A program made the position numbers and the translations under genes. This document shows, piece after piece, positions 25,061-37,300 of a stretch of DNA of 64,000 nt. Position 1 is the first letter of the stretch. Every line of letters begins with the position of its first letter. The stretch spans positions 28,191,053-28,255,052 of the forward strand of contig CM060732.1 of assembly GCA_030704615.1 (NCBI GenBank), read 5' to 3'. Under the pieces are notes generated by a model. That model was not told the origin of the DNA. It ran no database searches and saw nothing but the letters and a program-made list of their open reading frames with translations. This stretch comes from Takakia lepidozioides. Its lineage: Eukaryota; Streptophyta; Takakiopsida; Takakiales; Takakiaceae.

Positions 25061-26690
25061 TGGATGATCACATTTGTCATCCATCCACCTGTTTGTCACA
25101 CCAAGCATCCACAAACATTCATCTATCCGGAGGTTGAATGTGGAATCCACCCAGGCATGCACATGACATGCATGCATACATCCACATTCAAAGCATCAAG
25201 CTACCACCTGCTTCTTCTATAGGCAACCGCAAGATCTTTGGAGGTCTGTCTGCGTCAGTAGGTCCCTCTGTATTGTATGAGGAGCAAGGACCCACTCTAT
25301 CACTCGTAGACGTGGCGTTGGACTTGGGAAGGTCTCTTTTCAGCTTTGATATCTATCCGAACGAAGTAGAATACTAGTCTGTGTGCAGGAGCATTTGATG
25401 AGAGCGAAGTAATATTGGGCTGGCGCAAGTTATAATTGCTGAGATACGAACATTAAACTACGTCTTCAGCAACAGATTTGAGATCAAAATGGAAAATGTT
25501 TTGAGGTCCAGCATTCTGTTGGGAATTTCCTGGATGATTCTTGGGAGAAGCAGAGTTTTCCTGTATGATCATCATCACAGGATCATTTCTATTCCTTGGA
25601 GAGATATCCGAGAAATCACCCGAAAAGCTCTAATTCCATGCTATCAGGATTATGTTTGGACACCTCATAAGCAATTTCTTTACCTGAGCTTCACCTTCGG
25701 TCAAGGAAAAACTAATTGGAAAATGTTTTGAAAACCAGAAGTGGAATGCATGAAGATCAGAGTGCACGCTCTGCTTGAATCTATGTAAGTGGAAGGGTCC
25801 TGAAGCTAGTGCGGACTATTTCTGAGTCTCTTTTTGCACTTGTTGCGGTTGCTTGGAGGAACTGGTCACTGCAGCGGTCCATACCTTCTTCCTTCTTGTT
25901 GCTAATGTGCGATCTGTCTCTCCACGGGATTCTGTCATGCTTAGGCAGGGATCGCAGGGAAGGAGAACCCCCAATGCAGAGTTTTGACATGATCAATTGA
26001 TGAGTTGATTATGTGGTGTGCGCGTAATACAGATCACGCTGAGCGAAACAAGTGGTAGTATGCTGAGTGCGACAAGAAGAGTTTGAAGCTTGAATGTGCA
26101 AGACGTGGGCTCGGATGCGAATTCAAACATTCCAGACTTGGGGGCCAACTGCACTCTACCGTATCCTTATTATTAGTATTATTCCTAGGGTAGCCTGTGC
26201 GGATTGGCCCAAGTGTCCAGTGTCATCTAAGCCCAAGTGTAATCTCCTAGGTATGTATCCAAGGGCGTCTCCTATATGGACGCCCAAGTGCGACCTCCAA
26301 TGTCCAATGTCATCCAAGTGCAATCCCCTATGTATTTGGAGACCTTGCAATTTTGGGAGATCTCCATGCCATTGTTCCAACAAAGCCCACTTTGCTATTT
26401 TCGCAATCTCCCCTATCGAGGCTTCATATATATCCACTTTGTTATTTCTCGCAAATTTTCCTGAATTTCTAGAGACCAAAAATACTGGAAATTCTATATC
26501 ACCCACACCGCGGATCCAAAAATCATGAGACCAAGCCCGTGCACCCCTCCTCATCGAGGGCTTTCCAATCGCACCAAGCACCAGGGCTGGGCCCCGCAGT
26601 TTGGGACATCTTAGCGCTACAAAACAAACAAACAAACTGGCTTGCTTCATATATTGATATATTGATATATTGATACTAGTATTTATTATT
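25061..26690. other. No recognisable gene
   Basis: Short frames only. An internal repeat at about 26205-26345 (AAGTGTCCAGTGTCATC and similar, AGTGCAATCCCCTATGTAT) accounts for the 164-codon - strand frame there. Confidence 0.4.
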
Positions 26691-26721
26691 TTATTTTAAA
26701 ACTCTTACTATAGTATACCTC

Positions 26722-27945
26722 TTTTTTTTCTTTTTTCTTTTTTCTTTTTTTCTTTGATGAACAGGGGATCTGAATGGCCCCGGATGAAATTTTATTAAAA
26801 TTATTGAAGGAAAAAATATTAAAACACTTGAAGACCGAAGGCCGCCATAAGGCCCAAACGCACGGCTTGCCATGACGGATACCCCGAAGAACAATAATTG
26901 TTGTGTAGAATACTGAAGGAAAGTGTGGACCAAAAATGAGACCATTCCAAAAGCAAGCGACGGTGCAAGATCCAGAAAATGAACCTAAGGCACAATACAA
27001 AAAAGGCCAGGGATCTAGGCTAGCCTAAGATCGGCTAGCCCTCAAGGAGTCTAAAGAAGATTATAGATAACGGGAACTGAGAGGAAAGAGGTGTAGGACG
27101 TCGCCAACTGGGGAGCATAGCTATCTATGGTAGGATAGCTCGGTTTTCGTTGTAGTCTTGACGTGCTTCCAGCTGATATCTGATTTATCGAACTCTGGGG
27201 AAGCGGAAGAGGAGGGTTCAATGCTGCTGCCACTAAAGGGGGATTTGCCTTGGCCATTCGTAGGAACTGTCTGTCCCAATGCAACAACATATGATGTCTT
27301 GCCTCCCCCATGTGGCCCTGAAAGTGCTGAGGAAGAAATGCTGACATTCTGGGGTCTTGATGATGTCTGCACGCACTTTTTTCCAAACCAACTTAGCTGC
27401 TATGGTAAGGTCAAAGAAAATCTTTGTTAGAATAGCAGTGGCAGTTGAATTCATAGTACTGTCCAAAGACCAAGTACATCTGGCTTTCCAAAGGTGCCAG
27501 AGGGTAGACCATCTCAGAGCCTCAAACACCGGATATTTGGAGGCAATTGATTTCGATCCTTTGTTGTAATTGAGAAGCAGTAGCACCTTATGGGAGGGAA
27601 AAGGGTTCAAACGGTGTAGAAAAAGCAGATTAGGGGCCAGATGAGAAGGGGTGCTTGACAGTGAATGAGGCAACACTCTAGAGTTTCTATTGTTCTTGTG
27701 TGGCAACAGGTTATACAGAACAGAGCCTCCTGAAAGTTCAAGAACTGTCCTACCTTGGGAACTCTATTGGCTACCTGCCAAAGGAAGGCACTGAGCTTGG
27801 CTGGTTTTGTTTTCTCCCATATAAGAGCTCGGATGCTCTCCCAGTTTTCATCTTGGAAGCGCTCATGTGCCCATTTTCCATTCCATTTAGCAGTCAAGGA
27901 TGTGGCATCGAAAAGGGCTCGGTATGCTTCTTAAAACTTTAAACT
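26722..27945 (-). mobile_element. L1-type LINE remnant (zf-RVT end of ORF2)
   Basis: Read on the - strand. 27897-27607 gives WESIRALIWEKTKPAKLSAF and LWQVANRVPKVGQFL, then C..C and H-type residues typical of the zf-RVT domain at the end of plant L1 ORF2. The next piece has VFEALRWSTLWHLWKARCTW, also typical. Several frameshifts are present. The 3' end is an A-rich tail (T-rich on + at 26722-26755), unlike the LINE family in AP2M, which lacks poly(A). Confidence 0.72.
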
Positions 27946-29930
27946 TTTAAAAACCTTCTTTTTTTTTTCTTTTTTTTTAAATTTATTTAATGAAAGAGTG
28001 TGGATACGTAGAGCTTTATAACTAGGAGAGGAATAAATAACCTTTGTGAGGGTGCCATAGAGGCTGATCTGGGAAGGCTATGCTTCGTAACCTAAATTCA
28101 GCAAAGATTCAGAAAGAGATAAAGACAAAAGAGGAGAAGAGAAAGCCGACGGCAATGCTAATAGTTATCCCTTTTTCTTCTGTACGGTTCGAAGGAAGGA
28201 TGGCCTCTTGATTTCCCTTTCCTAAAACTACGTCTCCAATTAACTTTAAAACTCTTATTATAATAATAGGAAGGATGGTTTGCATTTAGTTTTCCCGTCC
28301 TCTTTTATATGATTTTTTGGTCTTTGTCCCCTTTATGATCCAAAAGATATATTGCCTTATGGTGGACTGGGGTTTTTATTTTTTTCCCCCTTATAATTCC
28401 AAACAAATGGCTAGTTGTGCATAGCTCCTCTTTGGGAATAGTGGAATATACTTTTGAAAACTCGTCCATTTCTTTATCATAAAGTTGTTCAATAACAGAG
28501 ATGTTACATGAGGGAGGTCTTACCTAGAGAAGGCACATCACACCTCTGTAAGCTTAGTATGGCCTGACAATACCATGTGAACTGCCTCAGAATACATACA
28601 ACTGCTTGAGAACACTGGTCCTCATGATCTCTCCATCTACCTCGTCCACCACATTGAGATTAGGGATATCCTCATTTTCAATGTGCAGATTTGCAAGACA
28701 TCTACACATAGTTTCCTCTACACTAAGGTCAACTTGTAGATATCAGTTGAGCATTCCCGTCCACCAAATCATCATTCACGCAAACAAATTGGTTATAAAA
28801 TTTGCTCGCATAGCTTCTCCCTGGAAAGTGTAGCTGGAGCGCGGAATGGCCCATGGGCATTGGGTGTCTATTTTTTACTTTTATTCTTAAGAAAATAAAT
28901 GTTTTCTCTTCTCATGTGCCTAATTCTAAGAAATTATAGCATGAAGATGCCTAATTTGAGAAAATGTTTTCAAAACATGCGTAATTGATTGATTTTATTA
29001 TTAGGCGCAAAAATGCCTAATCCGTTGTACAGGGACGGTAGCTACAAAGATATCCAACTCTTCCCAATGGATTAAGTTTATAATTGGCTTCTCTTTATTC
29101 TAAAAAAGAGACCACACATCCCATCAGTGTCAAAGATTACTTATAACCCCTTGTTGTGGCTTCCATAGGTGTCACCTCCTCTCTTTTGCTGAAAAATACT
29201 TCCATTATGTGCCTTCTCCAGATAACACCTCACTGAATTATTATCTTTGTTATTGAATAAATTATGAAAAATAAATGGAGAAACCGAGTGAAAAGGCAAC
29301 GATTCTTTTAATCAAATTCGTAGGTGGTTCAACTCGATGCATTGTTAGAGACCGAACACAGCACTAATGCTTCCACACTACTTAGGGCGTCATTCCATAT
29401 GATCAAACCCAACCACATGATGATCTCATGGCCAGGTCTCCAACTTCTGCTGGATCTTTCTATAATGTGCAACACTTGGACAGAAACCGGTCTGACCTCC
29501 TAACTCTCCATGAGAAGCTGAAAGTTAGGAGATCGGTCAAGATCTTTGACTTTCACTGGCTATATGACGTTGTTTTTTGCAATCATTAGACGAGAAAGTT
29601 TCTCTCTTTGCGTTTTTACTTGGCTTTCCTTTCATCGCGCACTTCGGCGATCGCATTGTGTGAACCAACCGAGAATGAATAGTACATGAATATGGATCTA
29701 AAATGATACCTACGTTGAATGAAGAAGACTCACATGCAGCGTATGAAACATGAGTAATGGAAATAAATGGATCAATTGATGGTGTATACCACCGAGCTCA
29801 ACAGAGATGCATTCCATGCAGTTATAAGAAAGATGCATGGCTATTTTTTGAGATGATGGTCTTGCTAGCTCCAAAATGAACCAACGGAATAAAATATGGC
29901 CCTCAAGTAGGTTCCATAAGGTATCAATAC
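27946..29930. other. AT-rich sequence without recognised features
   Basis: No supported gene. Homopolymer T runs at about 27960-27980. Confidence 0.4.
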
Positions 29931-29934
29931 CAAT

Positions 29935-30075
29935 CTTGTCCATCGCAATACCATACGGGTATGGTATATACCATAGTATGGAGCAAGGTATGTATTGCCC
30001 CTAGTATGGTATTACCCGGGTATTGGCCACCCTACCTACCAGCCACGTATGGTCTTACCTACCCAGGGTGATAAT
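29935..30075. repeat. GGTATGGTA-type simple repeat
   Basis: Words such as GGGTATGGTATATACCATA and GGTATTACCCGGGTATTGG recur; several are self-complementary. Non-coding. Confidence 0.55.
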
Positions 30076-30282
30076 TTTATTGATACCTGGGTTGGACCTA
30101 TATACCAGTCCAACACTGGTTACCACCATGATGGGACACCTATATTTTTTTTCCTTGTTCAATTGTTGAGTTTCTTCATGTCTGACACCTCTCGGAACCC
30201 GCCAATTTTTCCCGGGAGCATCGAGGGGTTACAGCAACTGGGGTGACATGCATTGGGGACAAAGGATCCAGGCTGACACTAT

Positions 30283-31185
30283 ATAGGGGTGACACGACCG
30301 GGGGTTACACGTCGGGGATTGCAGATGGGTGACAGAGGGTCGGGGTTACATGGTGGGGTTACACAATGAGGGTTACACGAGGGGTCCTTATAGGGGCTGA
30401 CGTTCAGGGGGTTACATGGGCGTGGGTTACAGGGATGATGGGGTTTGGAGTAACACGGAGAGGAGTACATGGGGTGAGGGTTACATGATACGGGATTTCA
30501 TGGAGTGAAGGGCACAGGGGGGATAACATGACGGGTTACATGAGGGCGAGGGTTACATGGGATTACATGATGCAAGATTACATGGAGTGAGGGTTACATG
30601 GGATCACCTAATGGAAGAGTTACATAATGCGGGGTTACATTAAGCGAGGGTTACATGGGGAAAGGGTTTACACGACGGTGAGGGTTACATTTGTTGGGGA
30701 TTACAAAGGGCTACAGAGGGTTACTGGAGGGTTACAATATGGATCGGGCATCTTACGCCACGAATGTTTCAGCCACGCTCGACGAACATGCCACAGACAT
30801 AAAAACATCGCTACGACCCCAAACGATTCCCTGCATGCATACACATCAATGCCATCCAATCAATCAGCAGTGTAACTCTTAGTACTGAAACTCACAGCAA
30901 TGCAACCCACCACATGTAACCCCTCGTGCAATGTAGCACGTGTAACTCCCAGTGAAACTCACAGCAGTGTAACGGAATCCATGTAACCCCGCAGTGCAAC
31001 TCGCAGTAGTATAACCCTCCGTCCAACTCGCAATGTAACCTTCGCGGGGTGACTCCCACGGATTCGTTAATGTCGAACATGACTTCGCCAAGCTGCTTCA
31101 AAACACCATTGCGTGATGGGGGGTTACATGGTGGTGAGGGTTACACCGGCGGAGTTGCAGAGGGTTACATGGTAGGGTTACATGG
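30283..31185. repeat. GGGTTACA minisatellite with an inverted central block
   Basis: From 30300 to 30735 the word GGGTTACA (often GAGGGTTACATGG) recurs more than 20 times on the + strand at irregular 12-30 bp spacing. From about 30866 to 31050 the reverse complement (TGTAACCC, TGTAACTC) recurs instead. A short + orientation block returns at 31118-31180. The array could form long imperfect hairpins. No coding sense. Confidence 0.8.
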
Positions 31186-31225
31186 GATATGATATATATC
31201 ACATTTGGTCAAATATTTATATTAA

Positions 31226-31890
31226 TAATGATAATATCCGACATGGACGGGTACAGTGATAAATTATGAGTGGTTAAAGACACCTCAGTGATGGGAAGTG
31301 GTTGAAACCTCTTTCTACTCCACATGTAATAATGTTTTTTTAAAGATTTTTATCATTTCAAAATATATTATTCCACGTGGACGAGGATAATATACGTAGA
31401 TCTGGAGTGGTTAAAGACCCCCCAGTGATTGGTACCACTTGCACAGTGGTGGAATGTGAGTGGTTAAAACCCTTTTGTAACTGGAACCACTCTTTTCAAG
31501 TAGGCATTTGTGAGTGGTTACATACACGTGAGTGATTGGTACCACTTCTGTGGTGGGTTGTGAGTGGTTGAAGACACCCGAGTGATGGGAGGTGATTGAA
31601 ACCACTTGCTACTCCACGTGTAATAATTCAATTTTTATTTAAGATTTATCATTTCGAAATATATTTTAATCATGAACTATATTATTCCACGTGGACGGGG
31701 ACAGTATACGTAGATCTGGAGTGGTTAAAGACCCCCATTGATTGGTACCACTTTGAGAGTGGTGTAGAGTGAGTGGTTACAGACCATTTAGTATCTAGAA
31801 CCACTCGGCTAGTGGTTACGCATGAGTGATTACATACACACCAGTGATTGATATTACTTCTGTGGTGATACATGAAAAACTTTAGTGATT
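31226..31890. repeat. Degenerate tandem repeat with GAGTGGTTA motifs
   Basis: A unit containing TATTATTCCACGTGGACG, then GTAGATCTGGAGTGGTTAA, then AGTGATTGGTACCACTT occurs at about 31366 and 31680, with a partial copy from 31226. Inside each, GAGTGGTTA and ACCACT words alternate, giving short inverted pairs. Related AGTGG words return at 46426-46925. Confidence 0.7.
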
Positions 31891-32004
31891 AGCGTGTTGA
31901 TGGAAAACCCAAAATCCATCCATCTATTGCTACATTCATCCATCCAGTCATGAGTAGAGGGGACTTAGCGTTTTTTTTGTCTTCCCTACCACTGTGGTAT
32001 CTGT

Positions 32005-32407
32005 TTGTTTTCTTTGTGTTGAGTTTGATCGTGAGAGACAAACAGGACAGAGCTGTGTTTGTTTTCTTATAATGTCGAGTCTGATCACGAGAGACGACGG
32101 GCAGAACTAGTGGGATAGGGGCAGACAGGGACTCAAGACCTAGAATCGGGGCATGAAGGTGTGCACGATGGTGGGATAACCGCGATCGCAAGGTGTGGGT
32201 TTTTCTCAATGTACAGTGACGAGCGGAGCTGGTGGGATAGGGGGCAGACAGGGACTTAAGACCTAGAATTGAGGCATGAAGGCATGCACGATGGTGGGAC
32301 AACCGTGATCGCAAGGTGTGGCTTTTCTAAATGTACAATGACGAGCGGAGCTGGTGGGATAGGGGATAGACAGGGACTCAAGTCCTAGAATCGGGGCATG
32401 AAGGCAT
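32005..32407. repeat. 122-bp tandem repeat, left part
   Basis: GGGACTCAAG (32127), GGGACTTAAG (32249) and GGGACTCAAG (32371) mark a period of 122 bp. Each unit holds CGATCGCAAGGTGTGG and GAGCTGGTGGGATAGG. The array is cut at 32407 by the large retrotransposon and resumes at 43345. Confidence 0.9.
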
Positions 32408-32855
32408 TGTCGTGCGCATACATATCGCTACACAACTACATCGCTGTCCAAAACCACACAATACATGTGCACACCACACACTAGTATACCACTAGTCTAC
32501 CACTAGTCCAGCCACTAGTCCAACCACTAGGCTACAACTAGTCAGTCACTAGGCTGCCACTACGCTGCCCACTATGGCAGTCACTAGTCCACACAATCGC
32601 CCCCCTAGCTGGTGCTTAGGTCCCTCTAAGTCCAGGTAGCCACAAGATGTGATAGTGACCATAGCCTCACTAAGTCATCCACCACTATCCCTACTACACT
32701 CAAACTCGATAGATCAAGAGGCCGGGTGCAAGAGTTGCCCCATCGTTAGTCGCCGTCTTGCAACCTGTGAACTTGAGCTTGGGATCTCATGTATTGACTC
32801 CTATGAGCTTGGCCTCCCATGTCTTGTTAGCTGCCTCCAGTCATGTCCACTGCCA

Positions 32856-34250
32856 CTATCCCAAGCAGTGTGGACACAACCAATCTCCGTCAGGAACCTT
32901 CTCAAGAGGTGGTGTCAAGCATCCCATATGCCAACCCCTTGAGCACCGATCACACACCAGCATGGTGGCTGCCCCTTTGGCGGACCCACAGAGCATGCAC
33001 CTCAAACCTGCAGGTACCACTGCCAAGTTTGGGTCAACTCTGCCATCGACATTGGGAAGGTGACATGGCGCACAATTACGCACATGGTCTTTCCAAGTCA
33101 TGCCATCCCGACCCTCTAAGATCAGGACCCCTGAGGGCAACACCTCTCGAACCCTCAGAATAACACGCCCTGCAGTAACATCCAGAGTCGTAGGAGCAGT
33201 CTGCTGCAAATAAACATAGTCACCAGGGCTAAACCTCCGAACCCCAGGACGATATCCTCCACCACGTATAGTGGCATACCTCAATGTATCACGGTGTTGT
33301 GCAATGGCAAGGTTCTCAAAAGCCATGGGCATGACTTTCTTGAACAACTCTGCACGCTGATCACATGCACGTACCCACACGTCCGGATCGTCAAGGTTAA
33401 GGACTTGAGCAGTGTCCCTACGAATGGCTGCAGGCAAATCCGGCTCTCGGCCAAAGAGAAGGAAATATGGTGAGAAGGAGGCAAGTGATGCTTGTTTGCT
33501 AAACCTGTAGCCCATGGCTAACCAAGGAACCTGAAGATCCCAATCTCCTAGGTGTCCCTTCTGCAAGCCATACTTGCGCAAACCCCTCTTCACCGTCTGA
33601 ACAACTCTCTCTGCTAAGCCATCGGCCTCAGGATGATCCCGAGAAGTGGTGCGGTGGTCTATCAAGGCTTTATCACACAAAGCCTGAAACTCCCCCAAGA
33701 ACTCTCTCCCTTGGTCCGTGAGTACCTCAGCTGGAGCACCAAATCGGCTAAGCACACGATCCAAGAATGCATACGCAGCCCCCTCACTAGCCTTGTCAGG
33801 CAATGGAACCAACTCAATCCACTTGGAGAAGTGCTCCACCATCACCAACACATATCTGTGGTGGCGCATAGTCAGTGGCAACGGTCCTGCGAAGTCAAGA
33901 CTCCACCTGTAGCCCAATCCCATGATAGGTAAAGGATGCAACTGTGGTGTAGGGGCGTTGAATGAAGCACGTACCCTGTCACACACCATGCACCTAGCCA
34001 CAAACTGTTGCACCTCTGTATGCATACCACGCCACCAATACTGCCCCTGCAGTAAACTGTGAGTGCGTCGCACTCCAAAATGCCCCAACTCCTCATGGGC
34101 ATGCCGCACTAACCGTGCACGCTGTGTGAGGTGAGGCACAATCCTCACCCGACCATCCTCCCACACTCGAAGTAGGTGTATCCCCTCCCACTTGAACCTC
34201 TTGGCTCGTTGCAGGATCCGATCCCTCTCCCTGGCAGTCACAATGGCTGC
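32856..34250 (-). pseudogene. Integrase with C-terminal PHD finger
   Basis: This is the downstream part of an uninterrupted 729-codon frame (35045-32856). The HHCC module shows HEELGHFGVRRTH then CMVCDRV. The catalytic core has WSLDFAGPLP, VLTDQGREF and HPEADGLAERV, the expected D, D, E. Integrases of this class usually end in a GPF/Y region or chromodomain. Here the last 47 residues form a PHD finger: CMLC, then CDRC, then GWHMGC and DWLCPHC, i.e. C4HC3 spacing. PHD fingers read histone H3 tails, so it may steer integration to certain chromatin; that is inference. This part of the frame is undamaged, but the polyprotein upstream is broken. Confidence 0.88.
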
Positions 34251-35990
34251 CGTGTCTCCCGTGCGGAGGTAGTCCAACACAGCCGAATCCTCATGTATAT
34301 CTCTGGCACCACCTAGCTCATCACTAGCCTCAGGGTCCTCAGACACTCCGTCTACAGTCATCCCTGTTGTAGGTCCAATCTGACCTCCCGATGCCAAGAT
34401 ACACAAAAATGCAGATGCGTGCCATCCCGGCACCATCTCCTCGTCCGTCTCACCATGCCACCGAGCTCCAGTGTCATCCTGCTGGCTCATGCATGGATTG
34501 CGACTCAATCCATCCGCATCCCGATTGACCAAACCCGGTCGATGCACAACCTGAAAGTCATACTCCTGGAGTATCAGTGCCCACCGTGCAAGCTTCCCTG
34601 TAAGCTTGTCTGACTCCATCAACCACTTGAGTGGCTGGTGATCCGTGACAAGGGTGAAAAGATTGCCGTATAGATAGCACCTGAAGTGTGTCACGGCCCA
34701 CACTGCAGCTAAGCACTCTCCCTCATATGAGCTGTACTTAGCCTCTGCAGCGTTGTTCGAGCGGCTAGCGTAAGCCACTACGAACTCTCTTCCCTCATCA
34801 TCCACCTGTGTGAGCACCGCTCCAAGCCCCAGCATGCTCCAATCCGTATGCAGCTGAAAGGGACGCCCCCTGATAGGTCGTCTCAAGATAGGCGCCGAGG
34901 TCAACCTTGCCTTGAGCTCTTGAAAAGCTCGTTCCTGCTCATCTTCCCACTGCCACTCCTGGTCCACCTTGGTCAGCTTGGTTAGAGCCTTTGCAATGGT
35001 ACTAAATCCCTTGACAAACCGTCTATAATAGTTTGCCAACCCCATGAAAGCTCAAACTCGGCTCACATCCGTGGGGCGTGGAATTTGTGCAATGGCCTCT
35101 ACCTTAGTCTGCTGTACCCCCAATCCTCCAGGATATATCATGTGACCCAGATACTCAATCTGGTTGTGGAAAAACTTGCACTTCCCCGGATGCAACTTCA
35201 ATCCGTGCGCTCTCAAGCGCTCCAATACCACCTGAAGGTGTCTCTCATGCTCCTCCATCGTAACACTAAAGATGATGATGTCATCTATGTAGCACCGAGC
35301 AAAGTCCACCCCTGCTAGAATCCTATCCATGACTCTCTGAAACTCTGCAGGAGCATTCTTAAGCCCAAATGGTAAGAACCGCCACTGATATAGGCAATCC
35401 TTGCCGTGCTCATTGATCCCCCAGAATGCCGTCTTCTGCTTGTCCGCCTCCTTGATTGGCAACTGGTGATATCCGGATCGTAAATCCAAAGTGCTAAAGG
35501 CCTTAGCATGCCCGATGGCATCAAAGATCTCCTCTGGTGTTGGCATGGCATACTTATCGGACTTGGTCTGACGATTTACAGGCCGGTAATCACCGCACAT
35601 ACGTCTCTCCGTCCAATTGCCATAGACATCCTTCTTGGCTGGCATCACTGTGGCTGAAGCATACTCTCCACCAGAGAGCTCCACCAAACCTGCCTCCCAG
35701 AGATCTTGAGTCCTCATCTGAATCAAAGACCTCTCCATGTCACTGTATCTATAGGGTCTCCGAAAGATTGGCGTGTCAGTGGCCAACTCAATACGGATCT
35801 CTTGACCCTTCAGTGCTCCCAAGTCCTTCAAACTGAAGGCAAAGCAATTCCTGTAAGCCCTCAGGAACCGCCGTATACGTCGTCTCTCTCCTCCGGTGAC
35901 AATGGGTCCAATGTCAGGCTCCCAATTGTCCTCCGTAACTACAACCTTAAGTCCAGTGGGCTTAGAGGTAGAGGACGCGTCCCGTGGTTG
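34251..35990 (-). pseudogene. Reverse transcriptase and RNase H
   Basis: The RT shows LDLRSGYHQLPI, FLPFGLKNAPAEFQRVMD and the active-site YIDD (CYIDDIIIFS). RNase H follows with FQLHTDWSMLGLGAVLTQ, YSSYEGECLAAVWAV and VTDHQPLKW. The frame is continuous except for a TGA at 35052-35054, between SRV and AFMGLANYYRRFV where an arginine or tryptophan is expected, and a TAG at 35991-35993 just upstream. Both stops can arise by one C-to-T change from CGA and CAG. Confidence 0.92.
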
Positions 35991-35993
35991 CTA

Positions 35994-37300
35994 TGCTGCA
36001 ACCTCTTGAGCAGTACTCCCTACCTGCTCAGTCAATGACAAGGCATCATCCTGCCCCATCATCTCATCCTTGAGGACCTCCTCAACTCGAGAAGAATCCC
36101 CAACCTCATCCATCACAGCCGCCTTGGCTGCCAACTCCCTCTGATCCTCAAGCACTTCCCACGTGTGCCATGGATGCATGCACCCCGTGGTCCTCATATG
36201 CTCGCCCCCACTCACTGCCTGTACCGTCTCGGTAGGCAGAGAGACCATTAAGGGAAGTGTATTCCGCACTCTGCGTTGCTCAGCTAGAGCCAAGCTGATA
36301 ATCCAGGTCAAGCAATTGAGATCCATTGCTTGCCCCAACACTTGACGACGTGATGCCTCAAAAGAGACGACACCGCCGTGGTACCAGTGGTAAAACCCAT
36401 TGCCCGCTCACGCTCGTCAGCATTAGGCTCCACTAACTGCTGCAACTGAGCATCCCACAGGAGGCCAGGTCCACTATCCCGGAAAGCATGCGATCCTGGG
36501 AAGCTGAGCAGTGTAGGTAATGCTGCTCGTGGTTGACCCACCTTGTTGACCACTGCCAAAGGCAAACGGTCATCGTGTCTCACATGCTGAGACTGCCTCC
36601 CTGTGTCCAGAATGTTATCCACTGTGAGATGTGCTGGCCGCTGCACCCCATCAAATGCACGCTTGAGCAGTGCGGGTGGCATCAAGTTAGTCCACCATAG
36701 CCGTGGACGATGAGCTCGTGACCCCACTGTAGCTGCATCTAGCAACACTGCTGACCCAAGCCACGACCGGACTTGATGCACACTGGCCATCACCCTGGCC
36801 CGAGAATCGCCCATCAGTGGCACATTCTCCAAGATGTATGCTGGAGATACAGCTTGATGAAGCTGCAAGTGGCGCAAAACCCGCACCATCTCCCAAAACA
36901 GACCCGACCTCGAGTCTCGCAATCCATTGCCATGCCCGGCTGATGAATGCCCTTGGCAGGGCCAACCTGCCACTACCAGATCAATGGAGCCAACCCGCTC
37001 CAAATCCTGCGCCCCCAGCAACGAAATGTCTGCTGGCAAGGCCTGCTGATATCCACGAATTGCAGACACCGACAACAACTCAGGGTACCGCTGCACCAAC
37101 TGAGCAACATGGCGAAGTGAAACGCGTCGTGCAGTCTCATCCCTCTCCACATACAGGTAACGCCGAACTCGTACACCTGCCTGTAACACAGCAGCCAATC
37201 CGGTGCTGATCCCGCCAAACAAGTCCAGAAGACAAATGTCTTCATCCGGATACTGCCACACAATAGGTGTGGTGTCAATGGAGACAACTGAGGTGGTCCT
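35994..37300 (-). pseudogene. DNA (cytosine-5) methyltransferase, DNMT3-like, inside the pol region
   Basis: Transfers a methyl group to carbon 5 of cytosine in DNA. Motifs appear in canonical order: I, LLDLFGGISTGLAAVL; IV, VVAGWPCQGHSSAG with the catalytic PC; VI, ILENVPLMGD with ENV; VIII, SRAHRPRLWWTN, resembling AHRARYFWGN in DNMT3; IX-X region, ERERAMGF. The main frame runs 37261-36308. A frameshift at about 36375 moves the last motif (RRQVLGQAMDLN) to the frame that continues into RT. A second frameshift at about 37290 separates it from protease. Lying between protease and RT in one strand-coherent series, it was part of the polyprotein, not a neighbouring gene. The order is not permuted, unlike plant DRM enzymes. 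I see no separate target-recognition or reader domain; the PHD is on the integrase. Confidence 0.9.

Noticed and set aside
30283-31185. Possible interstitial telomere repeat
   Set aside because: The word is GGGTTACA with irregular spacing, not the plant telomere unit TTTAGGG.
35991-37261. Methyltransferase as an independent host gene next to a retrotransposon
   Set aside because: It lies on the same strand between protease and RT, and its last motif is in the same frame as RT, so it belongs to the polyprotein.
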